A stretch of 34,688 nt of DNA from Alistipes sp. UBA943. Lineage in GTDB: Bacteria > Bacteroidota > Bacteroidia > Bacteroidales > Rikenellaceae. The notes beneath the pieces were generated by a model. It saw nothing but the letters and a program-made list of their open reading frames with translations, was not told the DNA's origin and ran no database searches. Of the stretch, positions 6,977 to 15,088 are shown in pieces; within the stretch, counting starts at the first letter, position 1, and the number at the start of each line of letters is the position of its first letter. The DNA lies in NCBI GenBank assembly GCA_002293345.1, contig DBDB01000100.1, positions 1 through 34,688 of the forward strand, read 5' to 3'. The position numbers and the translations under genes were made by a program.

Positions 6977-9199
6977 CTATCGTGTGATTTTCTGTCGCCA
7001 CGTCGTTTTGTTGCCGCAATTGTCCGTCACAACCACCTCCAACGCATACGTACGGCCTTTCGGGGTGCGTGTGTCGTCGAACGTGTGGGTGATCGTGCCG
7101 CGCATCGGATTGCGTTCCAGGAGGATCCACTGGCCGTCGATCGTGGCCGAGTAACGTCCCACGCCGGAGAAGTTGTCTCTTAGCTCGAACGTGATGGATT
7201 TGGAGGTTATTGTGGGTTGCGTGGTGGAAAATTTGGGCGTCACCGTGGGCGGGAGCGTATCGGCGACCACGCAGTAGTCGCCGAACGAACGGGTGGAACC
7301 CGTTATGGCGCCGTTGCGCCATCTCCCGCCCGCGTAGGAGACCTTGTTGCCCTTCACCAGTGCCAGACACGCGTGTGGTTGCAGCGACTCGGGCACCGTG
7401 GCACGGATCGAGAGCGTCATCGCGTTGTGCAGCGGCACCTTGGGCGACAGGATCGAAAAGATGGGCGACAGTACCTTCGTGGTGGTCTGTATACCGTCCG
7501 ATGGGCGTGTGGATTGCGTGTAGAACACCGGTTCGTAGAGCGCTCCGGCGGGGATCTGTACCGACATGCCGTTGCATGTGTGGTGGAACATCATCCGGTT
7601 CGTGACGATGGGTAGCAGTGACAGCGAATCCGCATCGGCCCTGAAATCACGCTCCGAGGGCTGTCCTGTGATGGAGAACGTGACGGTCGACACGTTGCCG
7701 CTGTCGTCCTCCGCCTCGATGACGATCTGTTGCGTCTCTCCCGGTGCAGGTGTGATGAGTCCGCGATTTTGTGAGACCGGATAAAAATCACCGATACAGT
7801 TTTCGAGTTGCGTGAGGCGAATGAACTCGTTGCCGCTCTTTTGCAACGGGAAGTACGTCACGGCATTGCAATAGCGTGTCTGGTTGAACAGGAACCCGTC
7901 GATGCAGAACTCGAAAGTCTTCACCGAGTCCACGTGTTGTGCCGTACGCCACACGCCGAATGAGTTGGATACGTCGTTCTTGCGGTCGATCACTTCGAGC
8001 ACGAAGTAACCGCGCCCTCCGACCGTCAGGGGGGCGTGTTGTTTGAGATGATAATTGCCGGGTGACGTTTCGACCACCTCCACGGGGCGCGGTAGGCTGT
8101 GCACGGGTACCCCGCGCACAGTATCGACCGCAATATAGTGCAGTCGTGCGATGCGTGGCGGTATGTCGTCGCGTGTGCGGATGACGCGTTGTGCGATCAT
8201 ATTCAGGGTTCGTTGCGTGCGCGAGTCACGGATCTCATAATGCAAGTGCGGTCCCGACGAGGAACCCGTGTTGCCCGCCCGGGCGAACTGCTCCCCTTGC
8301 TTCAAAGGAAATTTATCGGCCGGCGGGAAGATGTTGATGTTGTTCTGACGCGTGCGGTAACGTTCGTTGAGCACGAAGCGTTCGATATCGTCACGGAACG
8401 AATCCAGGTGTGCGTACACGGTCGTGGTGCCGTTGGGGTGGGCAATGTAGACGGCACGTCCGAAACCTCCTGCCGTCACGGCGATACGGGCGATATATCC
8501 ATCCGCCGCCGCAACCACGGGCTTACCCACCACACCGTCCGTCTTGATGTCGATGCCCGAATGGAAGTGCCCCGGACGCATCTCGCCGAAGTTCGCCGAG
8601 TAGAGGCGTGCCACGTTGAGAACCGGATAGACATAATCCGTCGGGTCGAGTTTTTTTGTCTGTACTTGTGCCTGCGATCGGATCGGGACGATGCACAGAA
8701 ATCCAAGCAGTGCCACAAAAGCCGCTTTGAGGAGCTTGTCCGCCATCGCCTTCACGCTCGGATAGTCGTACCCCAACGTCAGCCCGTGACGGATTAACTT
8801 GTTGCGCAGGTCGTAACGATCCCGGTACGTGCGTGTCTGGCGGAGCTTCTTTTCGAGTTTCTTCTCCAGGTTTTCCGTCATCAGTTCGGGATTCAACGAC
8901 TCGATCTTCTCGTCGATGATTTCGGACGACACACCCTTCATCCGCAACCCCTGCCGCAAGCGATAGGTACCCCAGCAGTTCAGATTTGTCTTTTCGCTCA
9001 CGTACGCCTTGGCGAAACGCGTGTCGTCGATAAACCGGTCTTCCAGTAACTTTTCGAGCACCTTCGGACGCTCCTCCTCCGGCACTCCCCACAGCCGCAT
9101 CAGCCGCATCGCGTCACCGGATGATTTCTCACACCGGGCACAGATCCATTGCAATGTCCTGAGGGCTTGTTCGGGCGTCTTGTCACGCCGCTCTCTCAT
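6977..9199 (-). CDS. RecX-like protein joined in frame to an M23 metallopeptidase
   Basis: One open frame of 740 codons carries two unrelated proteins. Residues 1-150 are RecX-like, a RecA modulator built of small three-helix repeats (LMRLWGVPEEERPKVLEKL, DRFIDDTRFAKAYV, WGTYRLRQGLRMKGV). Residues 152-177 are a signal-peptide-like hydrophobic stretch (LLKAAFVALLGFLCIVPI...SQAQ). Then comes an M23 peptidase with the zinc motifs HxxxD (His213, Asp217) and HLH (His318, His320), and about 380 residues of beta-rich C-terminal sequence. M23 enzymes cut peptidoglycan cross-links in the periplasm, which does not suit a cytoplasmic RecX. No stop separates the parts, but ATG at 8746 would give a normally exported 589-aa peptidase. 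Start: ATG at 9199 overlaps the prmC stop (ATGA); ATGs at 9211 and 9241 are alternatives. Either it is a real fusion or two products from nested starts. Confidence 0.8.
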   Translation of the reverse strand: MRERRDKTPEQALRTLQWICARCEKSSGDAMRLMRLWGVPEEERPKVLEKLLEDRFIDDTRFAKAYVSEKTNLNCWGTYRLRQGLRMKGVSSEIIDEKIESLNPELMTENLEKKLEKKLRQTRTYRDRYDLRNKLIRHGLTLGYDYPSVKAMADKLLKAAFVALLGFLCIVPIRSQAQVQTKKLDPTDYVYPVLNVARLYSANFGEMRPGHFHSGIDIKTDGVVGKPVVAAADGYIARIAVTAGGFGRAVYIAHPNGTTTVYAHLDSFRDDIERFVLNERYRTRQNNINIFPPADKFPLKQGEQFARAGNTGSSSGPHLHYEIRDSRTQRTLNMIAQRVIRTRDDIPPRIARLHYIAVDTVRGVPVHSLPRPVEVVETSPGNYHLKQHAPLTVGGRGYFVLEVIDRKNDVSNSFGVWRTAQHVDSVKTFEFCIDGFLFNQTRYCNAVTYFPLQKSGNEFIRLTQLENCIGDFYPVSQNRGLITPAPGETQQIVIEAEDDSGNVSTVTFSITGQPSERDFRADADSLSLLPIVTNRMMFHHTCNGMSVQIPAGALYEPVFYTQSTRPSDGIQTTTKVLSPIFSILSPKVPLHNAMTLSIRATVPESLQPHACLALVKGNKVSYAGGRWRNGAITGSTRSFGDYCVVADTLPPTVTPKFSTTQPTITSKSITFELRDNFSGVGRYSATIDGQWILLERNPMRGTITHTFDDTRTPKGRTYALEVVVTDNCGNKTTWRQKITR

Positions 9200-10974
9200 C
9201 TTCTTGTACATACCATTCGGGGTTTTTCGTGGATGTCGCATCGGAGAACCGTGTCGCGATACCCAAGTTCGGTGAGTAGTTTTTCGATGTCGTCGGCATG
9301 ATCCTCGTGGATCTCGAAATAGAGCCTCCCATCGGGACTCAACAGCTCCCGTGCATGCTCCGCGATCGTGCGATAAAACAGCAACGGGTCGTCATCCGGC
9401 ACGAACAGTGCCTCCGCGGGCTCGTATTCCAATACATTTCGATGCATCTTCTCGCGTTCGCCGGAGGGGATATAGGGAGGATTCGATACGATTACGTCGA
9501 ATTTTTCGTGCCCATCGGGTTTTTGCTGTAAAATATCGAGTTGTCGAAAATCCACATTGACACCTATATGCTGTGCGTTTTCGCGCGCGATCGCCAGCGC
9601 GTCGAACGACAGTTCGATGGCCGTTACACGGCTGTTGGGCAGCAGACTGCCCAATGCGATGGCGATCGCGCCGCTACCCGTGCCGATATCCAGGATCGTG
9701 GCATCGGGAGGCGCCTCGTTGGCGATCCACAGCACAAGTTCCTCCGTCTCGGGACGCGGGATCAGCACCCCTTCACGTACCGCCAAATCCAGGCCACAGA
9801 ACTCTGTGTGCCCAAGGACATATTGCACGGGACGTCCCGCCGTGAGGTCCCGAATCACCCTGTTGAAGTTCGGGATGTCGACAGTCGTGTTGGGTTCCAG
9901 CAGTAGTTGTGTGGGTGCGACGCCTCCGAGTTCCGTGACCACCAAACGCGCGATCTGAGACGCTTCCCGCTCACCGTAAAGGGGGATGATGGCATCGCAA
10001 ATCGTTTTAACGGCCGAGGCTGCGTGAAAGGTGTTTTTTATCCTCAATTTCAGATCCGCCAGCGCGATTGCCACGCATGCCTCCACCACCACACCGGCAC
10101 GCAGCGCGATGCAGGCATCGTGACGCCCCCGGATGGTGAGTTCCTCGACGCGTCCTGTGGCGGCATTGAAAGTCATTTGCGACAGGCCGATGCTCGGGGT
10201 GGGTTTGATCGCCACACGTACCACCAACTCGTTGCCGTTCGTGATGCCTCCGTTGATGCCTCCATCGTGATTCGTGGCGGTGCGTCCTTCGGGGTCCACA
10301 ATGAGGTCGTTGTTCTCCGATCCGCGACGATCTGCAACGGCAAACCCATCACCGAACTCCACGCCCTTCACCGCCGGAATGGAGAAGAGCAGGTGGCTGA
10401 CGATACTCTCTACGGAGTCGAAAAACGGCTCTCCAAGGCCTGTGAGGAGCCCATTGACACGACACTCGATGGTGCCGCCGATACTGTCTTTTTCTGCGGC
10501 GATTTGTGCGACGTCGCCGTGAACTTCCGTTTTCGTGTTGAAACGTGTCTCCGGTAGGAGTTTTTTCGCGATGACACCTGCTGCCACCAACGCCACCGTC
10601 ATGCGTCCCGAGGCCATTCCGCCGCCTGTGGCGTGTGTGCCGTATTTGCAGAAAGTCGTCCTGTCGGCATGCGAGGGGCGGAAATGTAGTGGATTGGAGT
10701 AGTCTGCGGGACGGATGTCGCGGTTGGAAAAACGTATCTCAATGGTCTCTCCGGTGGTTTTTTCGTCGGTGACGCCGGAAAGAATCTCGGGAATGTCATC
10801 CTCATGCCGTGTCGTGGTGCCCGGGGCGCCGCTGCTGCGGCGCGTCAGGTCGGGGATGAAATCACCGACCGTGAGCGGGATTCCGGCCAGAATCCCGCTC
10901 ACACGAACCCCTGTGAAGGGTTCGTGTGACGCGCCGCAGACGGTGACGCGAAACGTATGGCCGAAACTATGCAT
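9196..10974 (-). CDS. aroC-prmC: Chorismate synthase joined in frame to PrmC (release-factor glutamine methyltransferase)
   Basis: One 592-codon frame encodes two enzymes. Residues 1-309 are chorismate synthase (last shikimate step, EPSP to chorismate, reduced-FMN dependent): start MHSFGHTFRV, central FRPSHAD with the catalytic His, NHDGGINGGI, and the closing RGRHDAC. The near-invariant GESHG reads GASHE here, and the domain is shorter than the usual 350-360 aa, with the loss around residues 145-160. Residues 310-592 are PrmC, which methylates the GGQ Gln of release factors: a helical N-terminal domain, SAM site DIGTGSGAIAI (about 429-439) and NPPYIP (498-503). No stop lies between; TTG at 10047 is a possible internal PrmC start. 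ATG at 10974 overlaps the aroA stop by 8 nt. The frame upstream to 11292 is an artefact over aroA. Confidence 0.85.
   Translation of the reverse strand: MHSFGHTFRVTVCGASHEPFTGVRVSGILAGIPLTVGDFIPDLTRRSSGAPGTTTRHEDDIPEILSGVTDEKTTGETIEIRFSNRDIRPADYSNPLHFRPSHADRTTFCKYGTHATGGGMASGRMTVALVAAGVIAKKLLPETRFNTKTEVHGDVAQIAAEKDSIGGTIECRVNGLLTGLGEPFFDSVESIVSHLLFSIPAVKGVEFGDGFAVADRRGSENNDLIVDPEGRTATNHDGGINGGITNGNELVVRVAIKPTPSIGLSQMTFNAATGRVEELTIRGRHDACIALRAGVVVEACVAIALADLKLRIKNTFHAASAVKTICDAIIPLYGEREASQIARLVVTELGGVAPTQLLLEPNTTVDIPNFNRVIRDLTAGRPVQYVLGHTEFCGLDLAVREGVLIPRPETEELVLWIANEAPPDATILDIGTGSGAIAIALGSLLPNSRVTAIELSFDALAIARENAQHIGVNVDFRQLDILQQKPDGHEKFDVIVSNPPYIPSGEREKMHRNVLEYEPAEALFVPDDDPLLFYRTIAEHARELLSPDGRLYFEIHEDHADDIEKLLTELGYRDTVLRCDIHEKPRMVCTRR
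9602..9654. repeat. Two hairpins inside prmC
   Basis: Perfect arms tcgaac/gttcga (9602-9607/9612-9617) and ttgggcag/ctgcccaa (9635-9642/9647-9654), each with a 4-nt loop, lie 17 nt apart in the methyltransferase coding region just after the SAM site. They are weaker than the aroC pair but fit the same clustering. Confidence 0.5.
10871..10928. repeat. Two long perfect hairpins inside the aroC signature region
   Basis: Arms gtgagcgggatt (10871-10882) and aatcccgctcac (10891-10902) pair over 12 bp with an 8-nt loop. Directly next to them, cacacgaaccc (10900-10910) pairs with gggttcgtgtg (10918-10928) over 11 bp with a 7-nt loop. They encode GASHEPFTGVRVSG and GIPLTV of chorismate synthase, the part where the near-invariant GESHG has become GASHE. 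Such long adjacent perfect stems are very unlikely by chance in about 35 kb. Confidence 0.85.
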
Positions 10975-12061
10975 CGCCGCGAAACTTTTCCAAGTCCTCC
11001 CAAAATTTCGGGTAACTCTTTGATACACAATTACTTCCGAGGATCGTGACGGGCTCTTTTGTGGCCAGAGATGCCACTCCCAGAGCCATGGCGATGCGGT
11101 GGTCGTTGTGACTCGATACGACACCTCCGTGGATGGCGCTCGGGCAACCGTGAATATACAGAAAATCGCCTTCCCAATGCACTGTGACGCCGATTTTGGC
11201 GAATTCTTCCTGCAATGCAACAGCACGGTTCGACTCCTTGTGAACAAGCCTCTGAGCACCGGAAATTTTGCTAACTCCCTGACGCACAGCACATAACGGT
11301 ACCAAAGACGGAATCAGGTCCGGACAATTCGTCGCATCGAACGATATAACTCCCTCTGTGTCAATAAGTTGCATGATCGAACGGTCGGGTTGCAACGATT
11401 CGGGATTCAAACCCTCAATCATCACTTTTTTGCCCGTAACTTTCTGTGCCACAATGAGTTGTGCGACAGCACTCCAGTCTCCTTCGACCGTGTAGTCCGT
11501 TGGAACGTAACGTTGGTCCCCGGGAATTTGAAACTCATTGATACTCAGACGATTAACGTAGATTCCGAAGCGTTCCATGACCTCCAATGTCATGTCGATA
11601 TAGGGCGTTGAAACAGGATTAGTTATTAACAATCTATAGTTTTTACTTATAGAAATCGGAAGTGCCATAAGTAATCCTGATACGAACTGCGAAGAGATGC
11701 TGCCGTCCACCGTGACGACCTCTCCGGTCAGATCCACCTTTTGTGTCGGACGATCCCGAAGCGATCCCGAAGTTTCGATCTCTACCGCTCCGTCACCATA
11801 CAAAACCGACACGATGGGTGCGAAAAGGCGTGCCGTGAGGGCAGACTCTCCCGCAAAGATCCGTTTCTCCCCCCGCCGCAACGCCTCCACACACCCCTGT
11901 GCCGCCCGAACGTCGTCGCATGTACCCAGGTTGTGTAGCGTTGTGGTCCCCGCGGGGGGTGCCGCCGCAGGCGAGCTTGGGCGGGGACCTGCCAAAAACG
12001 ATGCCGCCAACGCGCGGATGGCATAACTTTTTGAGGGGGGGGCTGTGAGGCGTGTGCCCAT
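10967..12061 (-). CDS. aroA: 3-phosphoshikimate 1-carboxyvinyltransferase (EPSP synthase)
   Basis: AroA condenses shikimate-3-phosphate with PEP to EPSP, the substrate of the chorismate synthase encoded directly downstream. Visible family marks: PPSKSYAIRAL near the N-terminus (Lys contacts both substrates), SGSLRDRP, SISSQF, NCPDLIPSLVPLCA with the catalytic Asp, HKESNR, SHNDHRIAMAL and the closing SKSYPKFW. At 364 aa it is shorter than the usual 410-430; the first strand and the GNAGT-type loop are reduced (GESALTARLF in its place), yet the catalytic residues remain. About 13 extra residues (PRPSSPAAAPPAG) interrupt the N-terminal ALAxG-TTTLHNL segment and coincide with a hairpin-forming sequence at 11945-11989. 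ATG at 12061 directly follows the lptB stop, and the aroA stop overlaps aroC by 8 nt. Confidence 0.93.
   Translation of the reverse strand: MGTRLTAPPSKSYAIRALAASFLAGPRPSSPAAAPPAGTTTLHNLGTCDDVRAAQGCVEALRRGEKRIFAGESALTARLFAPIVSVLYGDGAVEIETSGSLRDRPTQKVDLTGEVVTVDGSISSQFVSGLLMALPISISKNYRLLITNPVSTPYIDMTLEVMERFGIYVNRLSINEFQIPGDQRYVPTDYTVEGDWSAVAQLIVAQKVTGKKVMIEGLNPESLQPDRSIMQLIDTEGVISFDATNCPDLIPSLVPLCAVRQGVSKISGAQRLVHKESNRAVALQEEFAKIGVTVHWEGDFLYIHGCPSAIHGGVVSSHNDHRIAMALGVASLATKEPVTILGSNCVSKSYPKFWEDLEKFRGDA
11945..11989. repeat. Hairpin-forming in-frame insertion in aroA
   Basis: Nine-base arms ggtccccgc (11945-11953) and gcggggacc (11981-11989) enclose 27 nt of GC-rich sequence. The stretch encodes GPRPSSPAAAPPAGT, about 13 residues more than AroA relatives have between the first helix and TTTLHNL. 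Low-complexity Pro/Ala coding with paired ends resembles the rickettsial palindromic elements that insert in frame in proteins; the resemblance is an inference. Confidence 0.55.
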
Positions 12062-12811
12062 CTATCTCTTGTTCTTGCGCAACTGGAAGTTCTGACCCAA
12101 GTACACCTTGCGTACCACCGGATCTTCCGCCAACTCCTCCGCAGATCCCGCCTTCAGGATCTTGCCCTCGAACAACAAATAGGTGCGGTCGGTGATCTCC
12201 AGCGTCTCGTCCACATTATGGTCTGTGATGATGACACCGATGTTGCGATGCTTCAGTGTGCCGACGATGCTCTGGATGTCCTCCACCGCGATCGGATCCA
12301 CGCCGGCGAACGGTTCATCCAGCAGGATGAACGCGGGGTCGATAGCCACCGCGCGCGCAATCTCGGTGCGCCTCCGTTCGCCTCCCGACAACTGAATCCC
12401 GAGACTCTTGCGCACCTTCTGCAGACGAAACTCGTCGATCAGCGTCTCGCAACGCGCCGCCTGCTCCTCCTTCGACAGTTTGGTCATCTCCAACACCGCC
12501 TTGATGTTGTCCTCGACACTCAAACGGCGAAACACCGACGCCTCCTGTGCCAGGTAACCCACGCCCATCTGGGCACGCCTATACACAGGCTCCTTGGTCA
12601 GTTCGAGCGTCGTGCCGTCGTTCTGCTCCAGAAAAATCTGTCCCTCGTTGGGTTTCACCAGGCCCACGATCATGTAGAACGATGTGGTTTTACCCGCTCC
12701 GTTCGGGCCCAGAAGACCCACGATCTCTCCCTGCTTTACTTCGATCGACACGTGGTCCACCACCGTGCGGGATTTGTACTTCTTGACTAATTCGGTCGTG
12801 TAGAGGCGCAT
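12062..12811 (-). CDS. lptB: LPS export ABC transporter ATPase LptB
   Basis: This 249-aa cytoplasmic ATPase of the LptB2FGC complex powers extraction of LPS from the inner membrane for transport to the cell surface. It has Walker A GPNGAGKTT (about 35-43), a Q-loop in YLAQEASVFRRL (a stretch typical of LptB), the signature LSGGERRR, Walker B FILLDEPFAGVDP and the switch His in IITDHNVDETL. The C-terminal VYLGQNFQL resembles the LptB ending. It heads a tight run with aroA (no spacing) and then aroC-prmC and recX-M23; nothing links their functions, so this is shared transcription. A TAGTTTTG box at 12829-12836 lies 17 nt upstream of its ATG. Confidence 0.95.
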   Translation of the reverse strand: MRLYTTELVKKYKSRTVVDHVSIEVKQGEIVGLLGPNGAGKTTSFYMIVGLVKPNEGQIFLEQNDGTTLELTKEPVYRRAQMGVGYLAQEASVFRRLSVEDNIKAVLEMTKLSKEEQAARCETLIDEFRLQKVRKSLGIQLSGGERRRTEIARAVAIDPAFILLDEPFAGVDPIAVEDIQSIVGTLKHRNIGVIITDHNVDETLEITDRTYLLFEGKILKAGSAEELAEDPVVRKVYLGQNFQLRKNKR

Positions 12812-12828
12812 GGGTAAATAATTTTTTA

Positions 12829-12836
12829 CAAAACTA
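12829..12836 (-). promoter_or_regulatory. -7 box for lptB in the recQ/lptB divergent spacer
   Basis: The minus strand reads TAGTTTTG, a full match to TAnnTTTG, 17 nt from the lptB ATG. No good TTTG partner is seen 19-21 nt upstream. On the plus strand, TATCTTTA at 12848-12855 is a one-mismatch box that could serve recQ. The 77-nt spacer is strongly A/T-rich. Confidence 0.5.
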
Positions 12837-12888
12837 AATAATTTTTTTATCTTTACTACCGTTATTCAAGTTTATACTGTCACGAACC

Positions 12889-15078
12889 ATGTCAGAGGGG
12901 TTGTACGATAAGTTACACGATAAGCTCAAAGCGTACTTCGGGTTTTCCGCGTTCAAGGGAAATCAGGAGGCTGTGATCCGTAACGTGCTTGCGGGTCACG
13001 ATACGTTCGTGCTTATGCCCACCGGTGGCGGTAAATCACTCTGCTACCAGCTTCCCGCACTCATGATGGAGGGCGTGGCGATCGTTATATCCCCCCTCAT
13101 CGCGCTGATGAAAAACCAGGTCGATGCGATGCGTGCCTTTGCCGATGAACCCGGTATCGCACACTTCATCAACTCCTCACTGAACAAAAATGCCATCACG
13201 CAGGTGCGTGCCGATGTGATGGACGGGAAAACTAAACTCCTGTACTTCGCGCCCGAATCGTTGACCAAAGAGGATAATGTGGCGTTCCTGCGTAAAGTCA
13301 AGGTGTCGTTCTACGCCATCGATGAGGCGCACTGTATCTCCGAGTGGGGGCACGACTTCAGGCCCGAGTACCGCCGTATCCGACCCATCATCAACGAGAT
13401 AGGCGTGGCGCCCCTGATCGCACTCACCGCAACAGCCACACCCAAAGTGCAACTCGACATACAGAAAAACCTCGGGATGAGCGAAGCGGCGCTGTTCCGT
13501 TCGTCGTTCAATCGCCCGAATCTCTACTACGAAATACGTCCCAAACATGACGTCGATCGCGATATTATCCGTTACATCAAGGGGCAGGCGGGTAAAAGCG
13601 GTATCATCTATTGCCTCAGCCGCAAGAAGGTCGAGGAGTTGGCCGAATTGCTCGTCGCCAACGGGATTCGGGCACTCGCCTACCATGCCGGTATGGATGC
13701 CGCGACACGCGCCGCCAATCAGGATGATTTCCTGATGGAGCGTGCCGATGTGATCGTCGCCACCATCGCGTTCGGAATGGGTATCGACAAACCGGACGTG
13801 CGTTACGTGATCCATTACGATATTCCGAAATCTCTCGAAGGATACTATCAGGAGACCGGTCGTGCGGGGCGTGACGGTGGAGAGGGGCATTGCCTGACGT
13901 TCTACAGTTACAAGGATATTCAGAAACTTGAAAAATTTATGCAGGGTAAGCCCGTCGCCGAACAGGAGATCGGGAAACTGCTGCTATTAGAAACCGTGTC
14001 GTATGCCGAAAGCTCCATCTGTCGGCGCAAAACGTTGCTCCATTACTTCGGTGAAGAGTATCCCCTCGATGATTGCGGTGCGTGCGACAACTGCTGCCAG
14101 CCCCGTCCGAAAGTGCAGGCGCAGGAGTCCGTCAAGTTGATGCTCGAAACGTTGCGTGAGTTGGGTGACAAGTTCAAGGCCGACTACCTCGTCAGCGTGC
14201 TCACGGGCAAACTGACGTCGCTCATCCGAAGCTATGGACACAACAAAAGTCCGCGGTTCGGGGCCGGAGCGCCGCATGACGATCGCTATTGGGGTGCCGT
14301 GGTGCGGCAGGGGCTCATCATGGGACTCGTCGACAAGAGTATCGAGAACTACGGGTTGCTCTCCATCAACGCGAAGGGTGAAGCATTTATCGACACGCCG
14401 ACCCCGGTGTTCATCACCCTCGATCACGAGTACGATACGCAAGGAGAGGCGGAAACCGTGCAGGTGGGACGTGGCGGCGGCGTGGCGGACGAGGAGCTGT
14501 TCGCGATGCTGAAAGACCTGCGCAAACAGGTGGCACGGGAACATGACCTGCCGCCGTTCGTGGTATTTCAGGATCCGTCGCTCGAAGATATGTCGGTGCA
14601 CTATCCCACCACGATCGACGAGATGCAGAATATCTCCGGTGTCGGGGCGGGTAAGGCACGCAAGTTCGGACAGCCCTTTGTCGAGCTGATCAAACGTTAT
14701 GTCGATGAAAAAGAGATCGTGCGGCCGCAGGACATGGTCCTCAAAAGCGTGGCCAATAAATCGGCCAACAAGATCTTCATCATCCAGTCCATCGACCGCA
14801 AGATGGATCTCGAAGATATCGCCCACTCGAAAAGCATGGAGTTCGACGAACTCCTCACCGAGATTGAGGGGATCGTGAACTCCGGTACCAGGTTGGATAT
14901 TGCCTACTATGTCGAGCGTGCGGTGGATGAGGAAAAAGCTGCGGATATATATCAATATTTCAAGGAGGATGCGCAGACCGATTCCTTGGGGGAGGCTGTG
15001 GCGGAACTGGGAGGTGACTATACCGAGGATGAAATCCGATTGATCAGAATAAAATTCCTTTGCGAACAGGGACACTGA
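12889..15078 (+). CDS. recQ: ATP-dependent DNA helicase RecQ
   Basis: RecQ is a 3'-5' helicase used in recombination and restart of stalled forks. In this 729-aa protein Walker A is PTGGGKS (44-50), the DEAH box 145-148 is in AIDEAHCISEWGHDFRPEY, and helicase motif VI is in QETGRAGRDG. A zinc site follows with CRRKTLL and CGACDNCC, then the winged-helix (RQC) domain and an HRDC-like segment around PTTIDEMQNISGVGAGKARKFG. About 120 further residues (from KEIVRPQDMVLKS) end the protein; I recall a similar helical tail in Bacteroidota RecQ. It runs divergently from lptB and is followed after 10 nt by ksgA, so the two are probably co-transcribed. Confidence 0.97.
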   Translation: MSEGLYDKLHDKLKAYFGFSAFKGNQEAVIRNVLAGHDTFVLMPTGGGKSLCYQLPALMMEGVAIVISPLIALMKNQVDAMRAFADEPGIAHFINSSLNKNAITQVRADVMDGKTKLLYFAPESLTKEDNVAFLRKVKVSFYAIDEAHCISEWGHDFRPEYRRIRPIINEIGVAPLIALTATATPKVQLDIQKNLGMSEAALFRSSFNRPNLYYEIRPKHDVDRDIIRYIKGQAGKSGIIYCLSRKKVEELAELLVANGIRALAYHAGMDAATRAANQDDFLMERADVIVATIAFGMGIDKPDVRYVIHYDIPKSLEGYYQETGRAGRDGGEGHCLTFYSYKDIQKLEKFMQGKPVAEQEIGKLLLLETVSYAESSICRRKTLLHYFGEEYPLDDCGACDNCCQPRPKVQAQESVKLMLETLRELGDKFKADYLVSVLTGKLTSLIRSYGHNKSPRFGAGAPHDDRYWGAVVRQGLIMGLVDKSIENYGLLSINAKGEAFIDTPTPVFITLDHEYDTQGEAETVQVGRGGGVADEELFAMLKDLRKQVAREHDLPPFVVFQDPSLEDMSVHYPTTIDEMQNISGVGAGKARKFGQPFVELIKRYVDEKEIVRPQDMVLKSVANKSANKIFIIQSIDRKMDLEDIAHSKSMEFDELLTEIEGIVNSGTRLDIAYYVERAVDEEKAADIYQYFKEDAQTDSLGEAVAELGGDYTEDEIRLIRIKFLCEQGH

Positions 15079-15088
15079 GAATGAAGCT

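Noticed and set aside
10975..11292. Upstream extension of the aroC-prmC frame
   Set aside because: It overlaps the aroA C-terminal coding region in another frame; AroC homologues start at MHSFG (10974).
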